Assembly (NCBI GenBank): GCA_045612845.1
Contig: JAZKZV010000025.1
Coordinates: forward strand, 1 to 64,000
From: Ornithomonoglobus_A sp045612845
GTDB lineage: Bacteria > Bacillota > Clostridia > UBA1381
DNA length: 64,000 bases
Direction of reading: 5' to 3'
Part shown: positions 7,832 to 17,900 of the stretch, piece by piece
How positions within the stretch are numbered: position 1 is the first letter of the stretch
Layout: each line of letters begins with the position of its first letter
Notes under the pieces: generated by a model
Database searches by the model: none
The model's input: only the letters and a program-made list of their open reading frames with translations
What the model was told of the DNA's origin: nothing
Position numbers and translations under genes: made by a program

Positions 7832-9199
7832 ATGATAAATCATTTCGAAATTATAGAAACAATCAATATGATTGATAAAGAAAACCTTGATATACGTACA
7901 ATCACAATGGGTATTTCTTTAAAAAGCTGTGCAGGTCCCGATATTGATGTTGTTTGTGAAAAAGTATATAATAAAATCACCACATATGCAAAAGACCTTG
8001 TAAAGACGGGTGAGGATATAGAGGCGCAGTTTGGTATTCCTATAATAAATAAGAGAATATCTGTTACACCTGTTGCGACACTTGTAGATGCTCTTGATAA
8101 TCCGTCAGTTGAAAAGGCAGTAAAAATTGCAAAAACACTCGATAAGGCGGCAAAGGAGTGCGGTGTCAACTTTATAGGCGGATACAGTGCCCTTGTGCAT
8201 AAGGACTATACAATAGGTGAGAGAGTTTTAATTGAGTCTATTCCATATGCACTTTCACAGACTGATATTGTATGCTCGAGCGTAAATGTAGGCTCAACCA
8301 GAGCAGGAATAAACATGGATGCAGTAAAGCAGATGGGCATTATTATAAAACAGGCTGCAGATTTAACAAAGGATACACAAGGCTTTGCATGTGCCAAGCT
8401 TGTTGTTTTCTGTAACGCAGTTGAGGATAATCCGTTTATGGCAGGAGCCTTTCTTGGCGAGGGCGAGGGTGAGTGCGTAATAAATGTAGGTGTATCAGGC
8501 CCGGGTGTTGTAAAGTGTGCTTTAGAAAAGGTTAAGGGTGAAGATTTTGGTGTTGTTGCCGAAACAGTTAAAAAGACAGCCTTTAAAATAACAAGAATGG
8601 GACAACTTGTTGCTAAGGAAGCATCAAGACGTCTTAATGTACCTTTCGGAATTGTTGACCTTTCGCTTGCACCAACTCCGGCAGTAGGCGATAGTGTTGC
8701 CTATATATTAGAAGAAATGGGACTTGAAGAGTGCGGAACTCATGGAACAACTGCAGCACTTGCGCTTTTAAATGACGCAGTAAAGAAAGGCGGAGTTATG
8801 GCATCAAGCTATGTTGGCGGTCTTAGCGGTGCATTTATACCTGTATCGGAGGATGCGGGTATGATTAGTGCAGCAAAGAGCGGTACTCTTACACTCGAAA
8901 AGCTTGAGGCTATGACTTGTGTTTGTTCGGTTGGACTTGATATGATAGCAATTCCCGGTGATACAAGCGCCGCAACAATCTCTGCAATAATAGCAGACGA
9001 GGCGGCAATTGGTATGGTGAATTCAAAAACTACTGCAGTACGTATAATTCCTGCGCCAAATACAAAAGAGGGCGATATTGTTGAATTTGGCGGTCTTTTG
9101 GGTACAGCACCTATAATGAGCGTTAAAAAACAATCAAGCGAGGAATTTATAAATCGCGGCGGAAGAATACCTGCACCATTACAAAGCTTAAAGAACTAA
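7832..9199 (+). CDS. UPF0210 (PFL-like, DUF711) family protein
   Basis: The 455-residue protein matches the UPF0210/DUF711 family, which adopts a fold related to pyruvate formate-lyase but has no proven activity. Visible landmarks are the N-terminal IRTITMGISL strand, the FLGEGEGECVINVGVSGPG stretch, and a glycine-rich C-terminal region with GTHGTTAAL and VGGLSGAFIPVSEDAGM. AGGGAG precedes the ATG. It is the last gene of the rlmB-ACT-UPF0210 run and ends just before a strong bidirectional terminator. Confidence 0.9.
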   Translation: MINHFEIIETINMIDKENLDIRTITMGISLKSCAGPDIDVVCEKVYNKITTYAKDLVKTGEDIEAQFGIPIINKRISVTPVATLVDALDNPSVEKAVKIAKTLDKAAKECGVNFIGGYSALVHKDYTIGERVLIESIPYALSQTDIVCSSVNVGSTRAGINMDAVKQMGIIIKQAADLTKDTQGFACAKLVVFCNAVEDNPFMAGAFLGEGEGECVINVGVSGPGVVKCALEKVKGEDFGVVAETVKKTAFKITRMGQLVAKEASRRLNVPFGIVDLSLAPTPAVGDSVAYILEEMGLEECGTHGTTAALALLNDAVKKGGVMASSYVGGLSGAFIPVSEDAGMISAAKSGTLTLEKLEAMTCVCSVGLDMIAIPGDTSAATISAIIADEAAIGMVNSKTTAVRIIPAPNTKEGDIVEFGGLLGTAPIMSVKKQSSEEFINRGGRIPAPLQSLKN

Positions 9200-9227
9200 G
9201 GACTGTTGTATTTAGCGCAGACTACAA

Positions 9228-9258
9228 AAAAACACTCGGTTATAAACCGAGTGTTTTT
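9228..9258. terminator. Bidirectional terminator between UPF0210 gene and htpG
   Basis: A perfect 13-bp stem (9228-9240 with 9246-9258) has A-runs on the left and T-runs on the right. It lies between the converging ends of the UPF0210 gene and htpG, so it can serve both strands. Confidence 0.9.
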
Positions 9259-9262
9259 AATT

Positions 9263-11092
9263 TTAATATAACTTATTTAAAATATAATTAGACCTTTCAA
9301 TAAACTTTGTCATCTGTTCTCCGCTGAGTGGTGAGTGGCTTATTCTTGCGAGGTCGTATATATGCTCACTAACAAGCTTTGCATCGTCATCTGTTAGTGT
9401 TGATATCTTTTTTACAAGCTCGTTTGATACATTTAATACAAGTGTAAATTCATCATGGAACATGTTCGCCATGCCTGCTAATTGTTGACCGTATGAGCGA
9501 TACATCTCCTGCATACGTCTTGACTCCTCACTAAGAAGTAAAACAGCAGGTAACTGAGAGTTTTTCAGCTCCTTTACCTCAATTTTTAATGTGTCATCAC
9601 CAATATAACCCTTTACTTTTTCAACAAGGTCTTTAAACTTTTCCTCGTCAGCTTCCTTGTTGTCGCTTTGAGTCAGGGCAGAGTCAATTCTCTTGAATTT
9701 AACGTCTTGCTTTTTCATCTCTAAGAATGATATAAAGTGTGTGTCCATAAGAGAAGGTAAAAGTATTGCATCAAGTCCTTGTTCTTTGAACATATTTATA
9801 TATTGAGATTGTTGTTCAACATCGGTAACGTAGTATACGTCTTTGTTTTCCTTGCCATCAAGATACTCGTCAAGTGTGAGATATTTATTGTCAGTTGTTT
9901 TGTAAATTAAGACATTCTCTACTTTTTCGTAGAATTTTTCATCTCTCATACAACCATATTTTATAAAGATGTTTATATCGTCCCAATAACGCTCGTAGTC
10001 TTCTTTTTCCTTTTTATATAGGCTTACAAGCTTGTCTGCTACTTTTTTTGTAATATGTGCGCTTATTTTCTGAACGTATCCGTCATTTTGTAAAAAGCTC
10101 CTTGATACATTAAGCGGTAGGTCGGGACAGTCTATAACACCCTTTAAAAGCATAAGAAATTCGGGTATTACCTCCTTAACATTATCCGCAACAAAAACCT
10201 GATTGTTAAATAACTTTATCTGTCCCTCCTGACCGGAAAATTCGTGGTTTATTTTGGGGAAGTATAAAATACCCTTCAGGTTGAATGGGAAGTCTATATT
10301 AAGGTGTATCCAAAATAGTGGCTCGTTAAAATCAAAGAATACATCGCGGTAAAACTCCTTGTATTCCTCGTCCTTGCATTCTGATGGCTTTTTCATCCAT
10401 AGCGGTGTTGTGTTGTTTATTGGCTTTGGGGTATCTTCTTTGTCGTCTTCTTTTTTAGTGTCCCCGACAATTTCGAGATAAACCTCTACGGGTAGGAAAG
10501 AACAATACTTATTTAAAATCTGACGTATTGTTTGCTCCTCTAAAAATTCCACACTGTCTTCTGCAATATTAAGAGTGATTGTTGTACCGCGCTCGCATCT
10601 TTCGCCATCGCTCATCTCGTACTCCATACTACCGTCGCATATCCATTTAGCTGCCTTTGTGCCGCCAACGTATGAAAGTGAGTCAATCTCAACGCTGTCG
10701 CTCACCATAAATGCACTGTAAAAACCAAGGCCGAAGTGTCCTATTATCTGTGCACCTTTGTCGTTTTCGTCTTTGTATTTTGCCAGGAAATCACTTGCGC
10801 CGCTAAATGCAATCTGGTTTATATACTTGTCAATTTCCTCGGCACTCATGCCTATACCGTTATCGGAGATTATAAGCTTTTTATTTTTCTTATCAATTCT
10901 TACAATAACCTTGTATTCGGGATTATCCTCAACATCAGCCTCGCCTATGCCGGATAGCTTTTTTAGCTTTGTTATAGCGTCGCAAGCATTAGAAACAAGC
11001 TCGCGTAGAAAAATATCCTTGTCAGAGTATAACCACTTTTTTATAATTGGAAACAGATTTTCGCTGTCAACTGAAATATTGCCTTTTGCCAT
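9263..11092 (-). CDS. htpG: Chaperone HtpG (Hsp90 family)
   Basis: This cytosolic ATP-dependent chaperone has the N-terminal GHKL ATPase fold. Visible are the LRELVSNACDA helix with the catalytic Glu, DNGIGM and the GHFGLGFYSAF lid region, then middle and C-terminal dimerisation domains. The protein is 609 residues from MAKGNISVDS. A longer reading to 11188 is excluded because the minus-strand promoter -10 (11130-11135) lies inside it. ATG at 11101 is possible, but GAAAGG fits 11092 better. Confidence 0.95.
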   Translation of the reverse strand: MAKGNISVDSENLFPIIKKWLYSDKDIFLRELVSNACDAITKLKKLSGIGEADVEDNPEYKVIVRIDKKNKKLIISDNGIGMSAEEIDKYINQIAFSGASDFLAKYKDENDKGAQIIGHFGLGFYSAFMVSDSVEIDSLSYVGGTKAAKWICDGSMEYEMSDGERCERGTTITLNIAEDSVEFLEEQTIRQILNKYCSFLPVEVYLEIVGDTKKEDDKEDTPKPINNTTPLWMKKPSECKDEEYKEFYRDVFFDFNEPLFWIHLNIDFPFNLKGILYFPKINHEFSGQEGQIKLFNNQVFVADNVKEVIPEFLMLLKGVIDCPDLPLNVSRSFLQNDGYVQKISAHITKKVADKLVSLYKKEKEDYERYWDDINIFIKYGCMRDEKFYEKVENVLIYKTTDNKYLTLDEYLDGKENKDVYYVTDVEQQSQYINMFKEQGLDAILLPSLMDTHFISFLEMKKQDVKFKRIDSALTQSDNKEADEEKFKDLVEKVKGYIGDDTLKIEVKELKNSQLPAVLLLSEESRRMQEMYRSYGQQLAGMANMFHDEFTLVLNVSNELVKKISTLTDDDAKLVSEHIYDLARISHSPLSGEQMTKFIERSNYILNKLY

Positions 11093-11129
11093 ATTTACCA
11101 TAACCTTTCTTTTTAATAATCTAAATGAT

Positions 11130-11158
11130 ATTATAATACCAAAAAATACATTTGTCAA
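11130..11158 (-). promoter_or_regulatory. Consensus promoter of htpG
   Basis: Minus-strand TTGACA (11153-11158) and TATAAT (11130-11135) are 17 bp apart. This fixes the htpG start downstream of 11130. No CIRCE element is seen, so HrcA control is not suggested. Confidence 0.85.
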
Positions 11159-11184
11159 CACGTAGTTATATATAAAACATCGCC

Positions 11185-11199
11185 TCATATTGAGGTGTT
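11185..11199. promoter_or_regulatory. Palindrome between htpG and ligA promoters, possible operator
   Basis: CCTCA-TAT-TGAGG forms a short near-perfect dyad between the two divergent promoters, upstream of the htpG -35. It could bind a dimeric regulator, but nothing identifies one. Confidence 0.3.
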
Positions 11200-11272
11200 T
11201 GTTAAAAATATTTATTAACGAACGGTATATTTGAAAAAATATATGTATAATGTTAAAAATGATATGTAAAAG

Positions 11273-11301
11273 TTGACAAATGAGGTATTGAATGCTATAA
11301 T
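11273..11301 (+). promoter_or_regulatory. Consensus promoter of ligA
   Basis: TTGACA (11273-11278), a 17-bp spacer ending in an extended TGC, and TATAAT (11296-11301). The start codon of ligA is 61 bp downstream. Confidence 0.85.
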
Positions 11302-11361
11302 AAAAATGGATATTGTTGTCTTGTTTTACAGTATCAATGTAAATTTATTGAGAGGTATCAT

Positions 11362-13347
11362 ATGAATGTAATACAGAAAAGAATAGAGGAGCTTACAAAA
11401 GAGCTTAATTATCATAATCATAAGTATTATGTTGATGATAAACCCGAAATTTCAGACTTTGAGTTCGATAAAATGCTTTTAGAACTCGAAAAGCTTGAAG
11501 AGGAATATCCGGAATATAAAAAGGCAAACTCACCAAGTGCAAGAGTCGGCGGAGAGGCAGTTTCTATTTTCGAAAAGGTTGAACACGTTGTGCCTATGGA
11601 GAGCTTGCAAAAAGCTTTTTCAAAATCAGAAATATTGGATTTTGAGAAACGTGTCAGGGCAGTAGTGCCGAATGTAGAGTATGTTGTTGAACATAAAATT
11701 GACGGACTTTCTGTTTCGCTCGAATATGTAGACGGAGAGTTTGTGCGAGGCTCTACGCGAGGCGACGGACTGACCGGTGAGGATGTTTCGGAGAACATTA
11801 AAACAATTAAAAGTGTTCCTCTGACACTTAAAGATAAAATACCTTACCTTGAGGTAAGGGGCGAGGTCTTTTTATCAAGAGACAATTTCGAAAAGATAAA
11901 CGCATATTTAGAAGATACCAATGAACCTCTGTTTGCAAATCCGAGAAATGCTGCGGCAGGTTCGCTAAGACAACTTGACCCTAAAATTGCAGCAAAGCGA
12001 AATCTGGATATTTTCGTTTTTAATATTCAGCAAATACAGGGTGTAGAAATTAAAAACCACACTGAAGGCTTAAGATTTTTAAAGGAACAGGGTTTTAAGA
12101 CAATTATGAATGATAAAACGTTTAAAAATGTCGACGAAGCCTTCGAAGAAATCCAGAAAATTGGTGCAGAGCGCGGAGGACTGTACTTCGATATAGATGG
12201 TGCAGTAATAAAAGTTAATGATTTTGCGGCTCGAGAGGAGCTTGGCTCAACTGCTAAATTCCCGAGATGGGCAATAGCATATAAATATCCCGCAGAACAA
12301 CAAAAAACCAGAATAAAAGAAATACGCGTTCAGGTGGGGAGAACAGGTGTTATTACACCGCTTGCAATACTTGATACCGTAAGGATTGCCGGCTCAAATG
12401 TATCACGTGCAACACTTCATAATCAGGACTATATCGACGAAAAGGATATACGAACAGGCGACACTGTTGTAATCCAAAAAGCAGGTGATATTATACCTGC
12501 GGTTGTAGAGGTAATTAAAGAGGAAAGAGACGGAAGTGAAGTAGCATTTAAAATTCCCGGTGTGTGTCCCGAATGCGGAGCTATGGTGCTTCGCGAGGAC
12601 GGAGAGGCCGCATACAGATGTACGGGTGTAAATTGCCCCGCACAGAGAATGAGGAATATCATCCACTTTGTTTCGCGAAATGCAATGGATATTGATGGAC
12701 TTGGCCCGTCAATAATTGAGCAGATGCTTGAGCGGGGTCTGATACAGACAGCTGCGGACCTTTATTATATTAAAGCAGAGGACATTGCAAAAATGGATAA
12801 ACTCGGCGATAAGAGCGCTGCAAAGATTATAGAACAGATTGAAAAATCAAAAACAAATCCACTCTATCGTCTTATAAATGCATTGGGTATACGTCATATA
12901 GGCGAAAAGGGTGCAAAGATGTTATCTAAAAAATTCAAGACATTAGATGCTCTTATGGAGGCTAATGTACAAACGCTTTGTGAGGTTGAGGACGTTGGAG
13001 AAATAATGGCTCAGTCTATTGTTGATTATTTCAAAGAGGAGCAAAACCGCAACTATATAAAACGTCTTACAGATGCCGGTGTGAATTGTGTTGATGATAC
13101 AGAACAATCTGTTATCAATAATAAATTTGAGGGTAAAACCTTTGTTCTTACAGGGACACTAAATAAATATAAGAGAAATGAAGCTTCCCGGATAATTGAA
13201 AGTATGGGCGGCAAAACCTCGTCATCTGTTTCGAAAAAGACAGACTATGTTTTAGCAGGTGCAGAAGCAGGCAGTAAATTAGAAAAAGCTCAGAGTCTTG
13301 GTGTTAAGGTTATCACTGAGGATGAATTTGAGCAAATGATAATGTAA
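11362..13347 (+). CDS. ligA: NAD-dependent DNA ligase LigA
   Basis: It seals nicks in DNA replication and repair using NAD+. The 661-residue protein shows all LigA domains in order: N-terminal Ia domain, adenylation domain with the active-site lysine in VEHKIDGLSV (about residue 112), OB fold, a four-cysteine zinc finger (CPECG...C...C), helix-hairpin-helix repeats, and a C-terminal BRCT domain beginning GKTFVLTGTL. GAGAGG precedes the ATG. It is transcribed from its own consensus promoter, possibly with the downstream aminotransferase. Confidence 0.97.
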   Translation: MNVIQKRIEELTKELNYHNHKYYVDDKPEISDFEFDKMLLELEKLEEEYPEYKKANSPSARVGGEAVSIFEKVEHVVPMESLQKAFSKSEILDFEKRVRAVVPNVEYVVEHKIDGLSVSLEYVDGEFVRGSTRGDGLTGEDVSENIKTIKSVPLTLKDKIPYLEVRGEVFLSRDNFEKINAYLEDTNEPLFANPRNAAAGSLRQLDPKIAAKRNLDIFVFNIQQIQGVEIKNHTEGLRFLKEQGFKTIMNDKTFKNVDEAFEEIQKIGAERGGLYFDIDGAVIKVNDFAAREELGSTAKFPRWAIAYKYPAEQQKTRIKEIRVQVGRTGVITPLAILDTVRIAGSNVSRATLHNQDYIDEKDIRTGDTVVIQKAGDIIPAVVEVIKEERDGSEVAFKIPGVCPECGAMVLREDGEAAYRCTGVNCPAQRMRNIIHFVSRNAMDIDGLGPSIIEQMLERGLIQTAADLYYIKAEDIAKMDKLGDKSAAKIIEQIEKSKTNPLYRLINALGIRHIGEKGAKMLSKKFKTLDALMEANVQTLCEVEDVGEIMAQSIVDYFKEEQNRNYIKRLTDAGVNCVDDTEQSVINNKFEGKTFVLTGTLNKYKRNEASRIIESMGGKTSSSVSKKTDYVLAGAEAGSKLEKAQSLGVKVITEDEFEQMIM

Positions 13348-13380
13348 ATAAATAATATCTATATATCAGGAGGGCGTAAT

Positions 13381-14655
13381 ATGAATTACACAAAAATGAA
13401 CAAGGAAGAACTTATGGCAGAAAAAGAAGCGGTATTAAAGAAGTACCATGAGCTTAAAGAAATGGGGCTTAATCTTAATATGGCACGTGGAAAGCCATCA
13501 ACAGAGCAGCTTGAACTATCTAACGGAATGTTTGATGTTTTAACAAGAGATGATGTTGTAAAAACAGCCGGTGGCGATTTGAGAAACTATGGTATTTTAG
13601 ATGGTATAGACGAGTGTAAAGAAATGTTTGCACAGGTTCTGGAAACTACACCACAAAATGTTATTGTTTTTGGTAACTCGTCTCTTAACATTATGTACGA
13701 TACAGTATCAAAGGCAGTAACACACGGTGTACTTGGTTCAACACCATGGTGCAAGCTCGACAAAGTAAAGTTTTTGTGTCCCGTTCCGGGATATGACCGT
13801 CATTTCGCAGTTACAGAGGCTTTTGGTATAGAAATGATAAATGTTCCTTTAAACAGTGATGGTCCTGATATGGATATGGTCGAAGAACTTGTTAAGGATG
13901 AAGCTGTAAAGGGTATGTGGTGTGTTCCAAAATACCAAAACCCAACAGGTATTTCGTTTTCTGATACGGTTGTAAAAAGAATTGCGAATATGAAACCGGC
14001 GGCAAAGGATTTCAGACTTTTCTGGGATAATGCATACTGTGAGCACCACTTCTATAAGGACGACCAGGATGAAATTCTAAATATTCTTGATGAGTGTGAA
14101 AAAGCAGGCAATGCAGATATGCCATATGTATTCACATCAACATCAAAAATCACATGGGCGGGCGGCGGTGTTGCTGCAATGGCTTCATCTAAGGATAATA
14201 TTAAGTCTATAAAGGAGCTTATGTCTATACAGACAATAGGCCACGATAAAATAAACCAGATGAGACACGTAAAGTTTTTTGCAAACTATCAGGGGCTAAA
14301 AGACCACATGATGAAGCATGCTGACCTTTTAAGACCAAGATTCGAAATGGTTGCAAGAAGCTTAAAGGAAGGTCTTGACGGGTTGGGTATAGCTGACTGG
14401 ACAGAGCCAAAGGGCGGATACTTTGTATCTTTCAATACTCTTGATGGTTGTGCTAAAAGAACAGTTGAGTTATGTAAAGAGGCGGGAGTTGTAATGACAG
14501 GTGCCGGTGCTACATATCCATACGGAAAAGACCCAAAAGATGCAAATATAAGAATTGCACCGTCATTACCAACAGTTGATGAGCTTAAAAAAGCTTGTGA
14601 AGTGTTTGTAACAAGTGTTAAGCTTGCAAGTCTCGAAAAACTTTGCCAGATGTGA
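13381..14655 (+). CDS. Class I/II aminotransferase, type Ic aspartate aminotransferase-like
   Basis: A PLP-dependent aminotransferase of 424 residues. The substrate-binding start (NMARGKPSTEQLEL, about 38-51), the NPTG motif with WDNAYCEHH, and the PLP-lysine region STSKITWAGGG resemble the type Ic aspartate aminotransferases known from Actinobacteria and Clostridia. It probably exchanges amino groups between aspartate or glutamate and 2-oxo acids; the exact substrate cannot be read. AGGAGGGC precedes the ATG, 33 bp after ligA. Confidence 0.85.
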   Translation: MNYTKMNKEELMAEKEAVLKKYHELKEMGLNLNMARGKPSTEQLELSNGMFDVLTRDDVVKTAGGDLRNYGILDGIDECKEMFAQVLETTPQNVIVFGNSSLNIMYDTVSKAVTHGVLGSTPWCKLDKVKFLCPVPGYDRHFAVTEAFGIEMINVPLNSDGPDMDMVEELVKDEAVKGMWCVPKYQNPTGISFSDTVVKRIANMKPAAKDFRLFWDNAYCEHHFYKDDQDEILNILDECEKAGNADMPYVFTSTSKITWAGGGVAAMASSKDNIKSIKELMSIQTIGHDKINQMRHVKFFANYQGLKDHMMKHADLLRPRFEMVARSLKEGLDGLGIADWTEPKGGYFVSFNTLDGCAKRTVELCKEAGVVMTGAGATYPYGKDPKDANIRIAPSLPTVDELKKACEVFVTSVKLASLEKLCQM

Positions 14656-14763
14656 TTTCGACATAGATTTACTTTTATTTGCTAAAAAATATACACATAT
14701 TTAAAAATAATACTAAAAATCTCAAAAAGTTCGTTTTTTTCAAAAAAAATAACAAATTTCTAC

Positions 14764-14792
14764 TTGATTTTTTGAATAAAAAGTGTTATGAT
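14764..14792 (+). promoter_or_regulatory. Promoter of nifJ, with a ~140-nt leader
   Basis: TTGATT (14764-14769) and TATGAT (14787-14792) are 17 bp apart. The gap from 14656 to 14938 is otherwise AT-rich with no gene. The leader holds a 7-bp hairpin (AAAAGCC/GGCTTTT, about 14850-14876) and three GTCAT repeats; no known riboswitch class fits. Confidence 0.6.
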
Positions 14793-14938
14793 TAAATGTA
14801 ATGTATTATATATGGACACGTAGTGGTGTTTATATTTATATAAAAGATAAAAAGCCTTGAGGTCATATGGGCTTTTGTCATGGGAAGTCATACGATTTCC
14901 TGATAAGTAAAAATATATTTTTTGGAGGGATTTTTCCA

Positions 14939-17900
14939 ATGGCGAGAAAAATGAAAACAATGGATGGAAATAATGCCGCGGCTTATGCTTCATACGCATT
15001 TACAGACGTTGCAGCTATCTATCCTATCACACCATCTTCTAATATGGCAGAAGTTACCGATAAATGGTCAGCTTCAGGCATGAAGAATATTTTTGGCCAG
15101 ACTGTAAGAGTTGCCGAAATGCAATCAGAAGCCGGTGCTGCCGGTACAGTACATGGTTCATTGACAGCCGGTGCATTAACAACAACTTACACTGCATCAC
15201 AGGGCTTGCTTCTTATGATTCCTAACATGTATAAAATTGCGGGTGAGATGCTTCCTTGCGTATTTAACGTATCAGCAAGAACAATCGCATCTCATGCACT
15301 ATCAATATTTGGCGACCACCAGGACGTTATGGCTTGTCGTCAGACAGGTTTTGCTATGCTTGCATCAACAAATCCGCAAGAAGCAATGGATTTGGGTGCA
15401 GTAGCACATCTTTCAACAATAAAGGGTAAGGTTCCTTTCTTACACTTCTTTGATGGTTTCAGAACATCTCACGAATACCAGAAGGTAGCTTGTTGGGATT
15501 ATGCAGATTTAGCAGAGATGGTTGATTGGGACGCTATAAATGAATTCAGACGCGGTTCATTAAACCCTGAGCATCCTGCACAAAGAGGTACAGCTCAAAA
15601 TGGAGACGTATTCTTCCAGGCAAGAGAAGCATGTAATGCATATTACAATGCACTTCCTGCAGTTGTAGAAGAGTACATGAATAAAGTAAACGAAAAAATC
15701 GGTACAGACTACAAGCTATTTAACTACTATGGTGCAGCTGATGCTGAGCACGTTATAATAGCTATGGGTTCTGTTTCAGATACAATAGAAGAAACTGTTG
15801 ATTACTTAAATGCAAATGGCGGTAAGGTAGGTATGATTAAGGTAAGACTTTACAGACCATTCTCAGTTGAGCATCTTGCAAAGGCAATGCCAAAGAGCGT
15901 TAAGTACATCACTGTTATGGACAGAACAAAAGAGCCGGGTTCATGCGGTGAGCCTCTATATCTTGATGTTGTTGCAGCATTGCAGGAAACAGAGTTTAAA
16001 GATGTTCCTGTTATGGCAGGTCGTTACGGTCTTGCATCAAAGGATACAACTCCTGCATGCATAATCGCAGCATTCAAGAATAAGACAAAGAAACACTTTA
16101 CAGTAGGTATCGAAGATGACGTAACAGGTCTTTCACTTCCACTTGACGAAAATCCTGATACAACACCGGTTGGTATCACAAGCTGTAAGTTCTGGGGTCT
16201 TGGTGCAGATGGTACTGTTGGTGCTAACAAGAACTCAGTTAAGATTATAGGCGACCACACAGATATGAACGTACAAGCTTACTTTGACTATGACTCAAAG
16301 AAGTCAGGTGGTTTAACATGTTCACATCTTCGTTTCGGTAACCCAAGAATTACATCAACATACCTTATCTCAAAGGCTGATTTTGTAGCTTGTCATAAGG
16401 CTTCATATGTAAGAGTTTATGATATGGTACAAGATGTTAAGCCGGGTGGTGTATTCTTGCTTAACTGCTCATGGAATATGGATGAGCTTGAAGAACACTT
16501 GCCGGGACAAGTTAAGAGATATATTGCTGAAAATAACATTCAGTTCTATACAATAGACGGTGTTAAGATTGGTAAGGAAATCGGCCTTGGTAACAGAATT
16601 AACACAGTTTTACAATCAGCATTCTTTAAACTTGCAAACATTATTCCTGAAGAAGATGCTATTAAGTATATGAAGGAAGCTGCAACTGCTTCATACTCAA
16701 AGAAGGGTGATGCAATCGTTAAGATGAATCACGACGCTATCGATGCAGGTGTAAACAATGTTAATAAGATAGAAGTTCCTGCAAGCTGGAAGGACGCACA
16801 AGACGAAGTTCTTGGTGTTGTTCATGAGGGTAACAGTGAGCTTATAGATTATGTAAACAATATTCTTGTTCCTATAAGTAGATTCAATGGTGCTAAACTT
16901 CCTGTTTCAGCATTCAAGCCATATGTAACAGGTCAGGTTCCGCTTGGTTCATCTGCATTCGAAAAGAGAGGTATTGCAATAGACGTTCCTGAATGGAACA
17001 AGGATACTTGTATCCAATGCGGTAACTGTGCATATGTATGTCCTCATGCATGTATAAGACCTGTTGTTCTTACAGAAGAAGAGCTTAAGAATGCTCCTGA
17101 GGGTATTAAGTACACAACACTTAAGCAGCTTGATGGTTTCTACTACACAATGGCTATTTCGGTTATGGACTGTACAGGTTGCGGAAGCTGTGCTAACGTA
17201 TGTCCAATGAATGCAAAGGCTCCAACACTTGTTATGAAACCGCTCGAAACTCAACTTGACGAACAAAAGAGCTTTGATTATGCAGTAACTCTACCACAAA
17301 AGGCTGAGGTTGCTGAAAAGTTCAAGTATACAACAGTTAAGGGTTCACAATTTAGAAAGCCATATCTTGAATTCTCAGGTGCTTGTGCAGGTTGTGGCGA
17401 AACACCATATGCTAAGCTTGTTACTCAATTGTTTGGCGACAGAATGCTACTTGCAAATGCAACAGGTTGTTCATCAATCTGGGGTGGTTCATGTCCGTCA
17501 ACACCATATGCAATGGATGAAAAGGGCTACGGTCCTGCATGGGCTAACTCATTGTTCGAGGATAACGCTGAGTTTGGCTATGGTATGTTCCTTGCACAAG
17601 ATACAATAAGAAGAAAGAATATCGAAAAGCTTGCAAACATTGCTGAGGAAAATACAGAAGTTAAGCCTGCAGTTGATAAGTTTATGGAAACACTAAACGA
17701 TGGTGTTGCAAACAGAGTTGCAGCTGATGAGCTTATAAAGGCAATTTCAAATATCAACAGCGAAGATGCTAAGAATGTATTGGCAGATAAAGAGTATCTT
17801 GCTAAGAAGTCTTGCTGGATGTTTGGTGGCGACGGTTGGGCTTATGATATAGGCTTTGGCGGTCTTGACCACGCACTTGCTTCAGGCGAAGATATAAACG

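Noticed and set aside
11093..11188. N-terminal extension of htpG to give 641 residues
   Set aside because: The minus-strand consensus promoter -10 (11130-11135) lies inside it, and HtpG homologues start at the GHKL domain near MAKGNISVDS.
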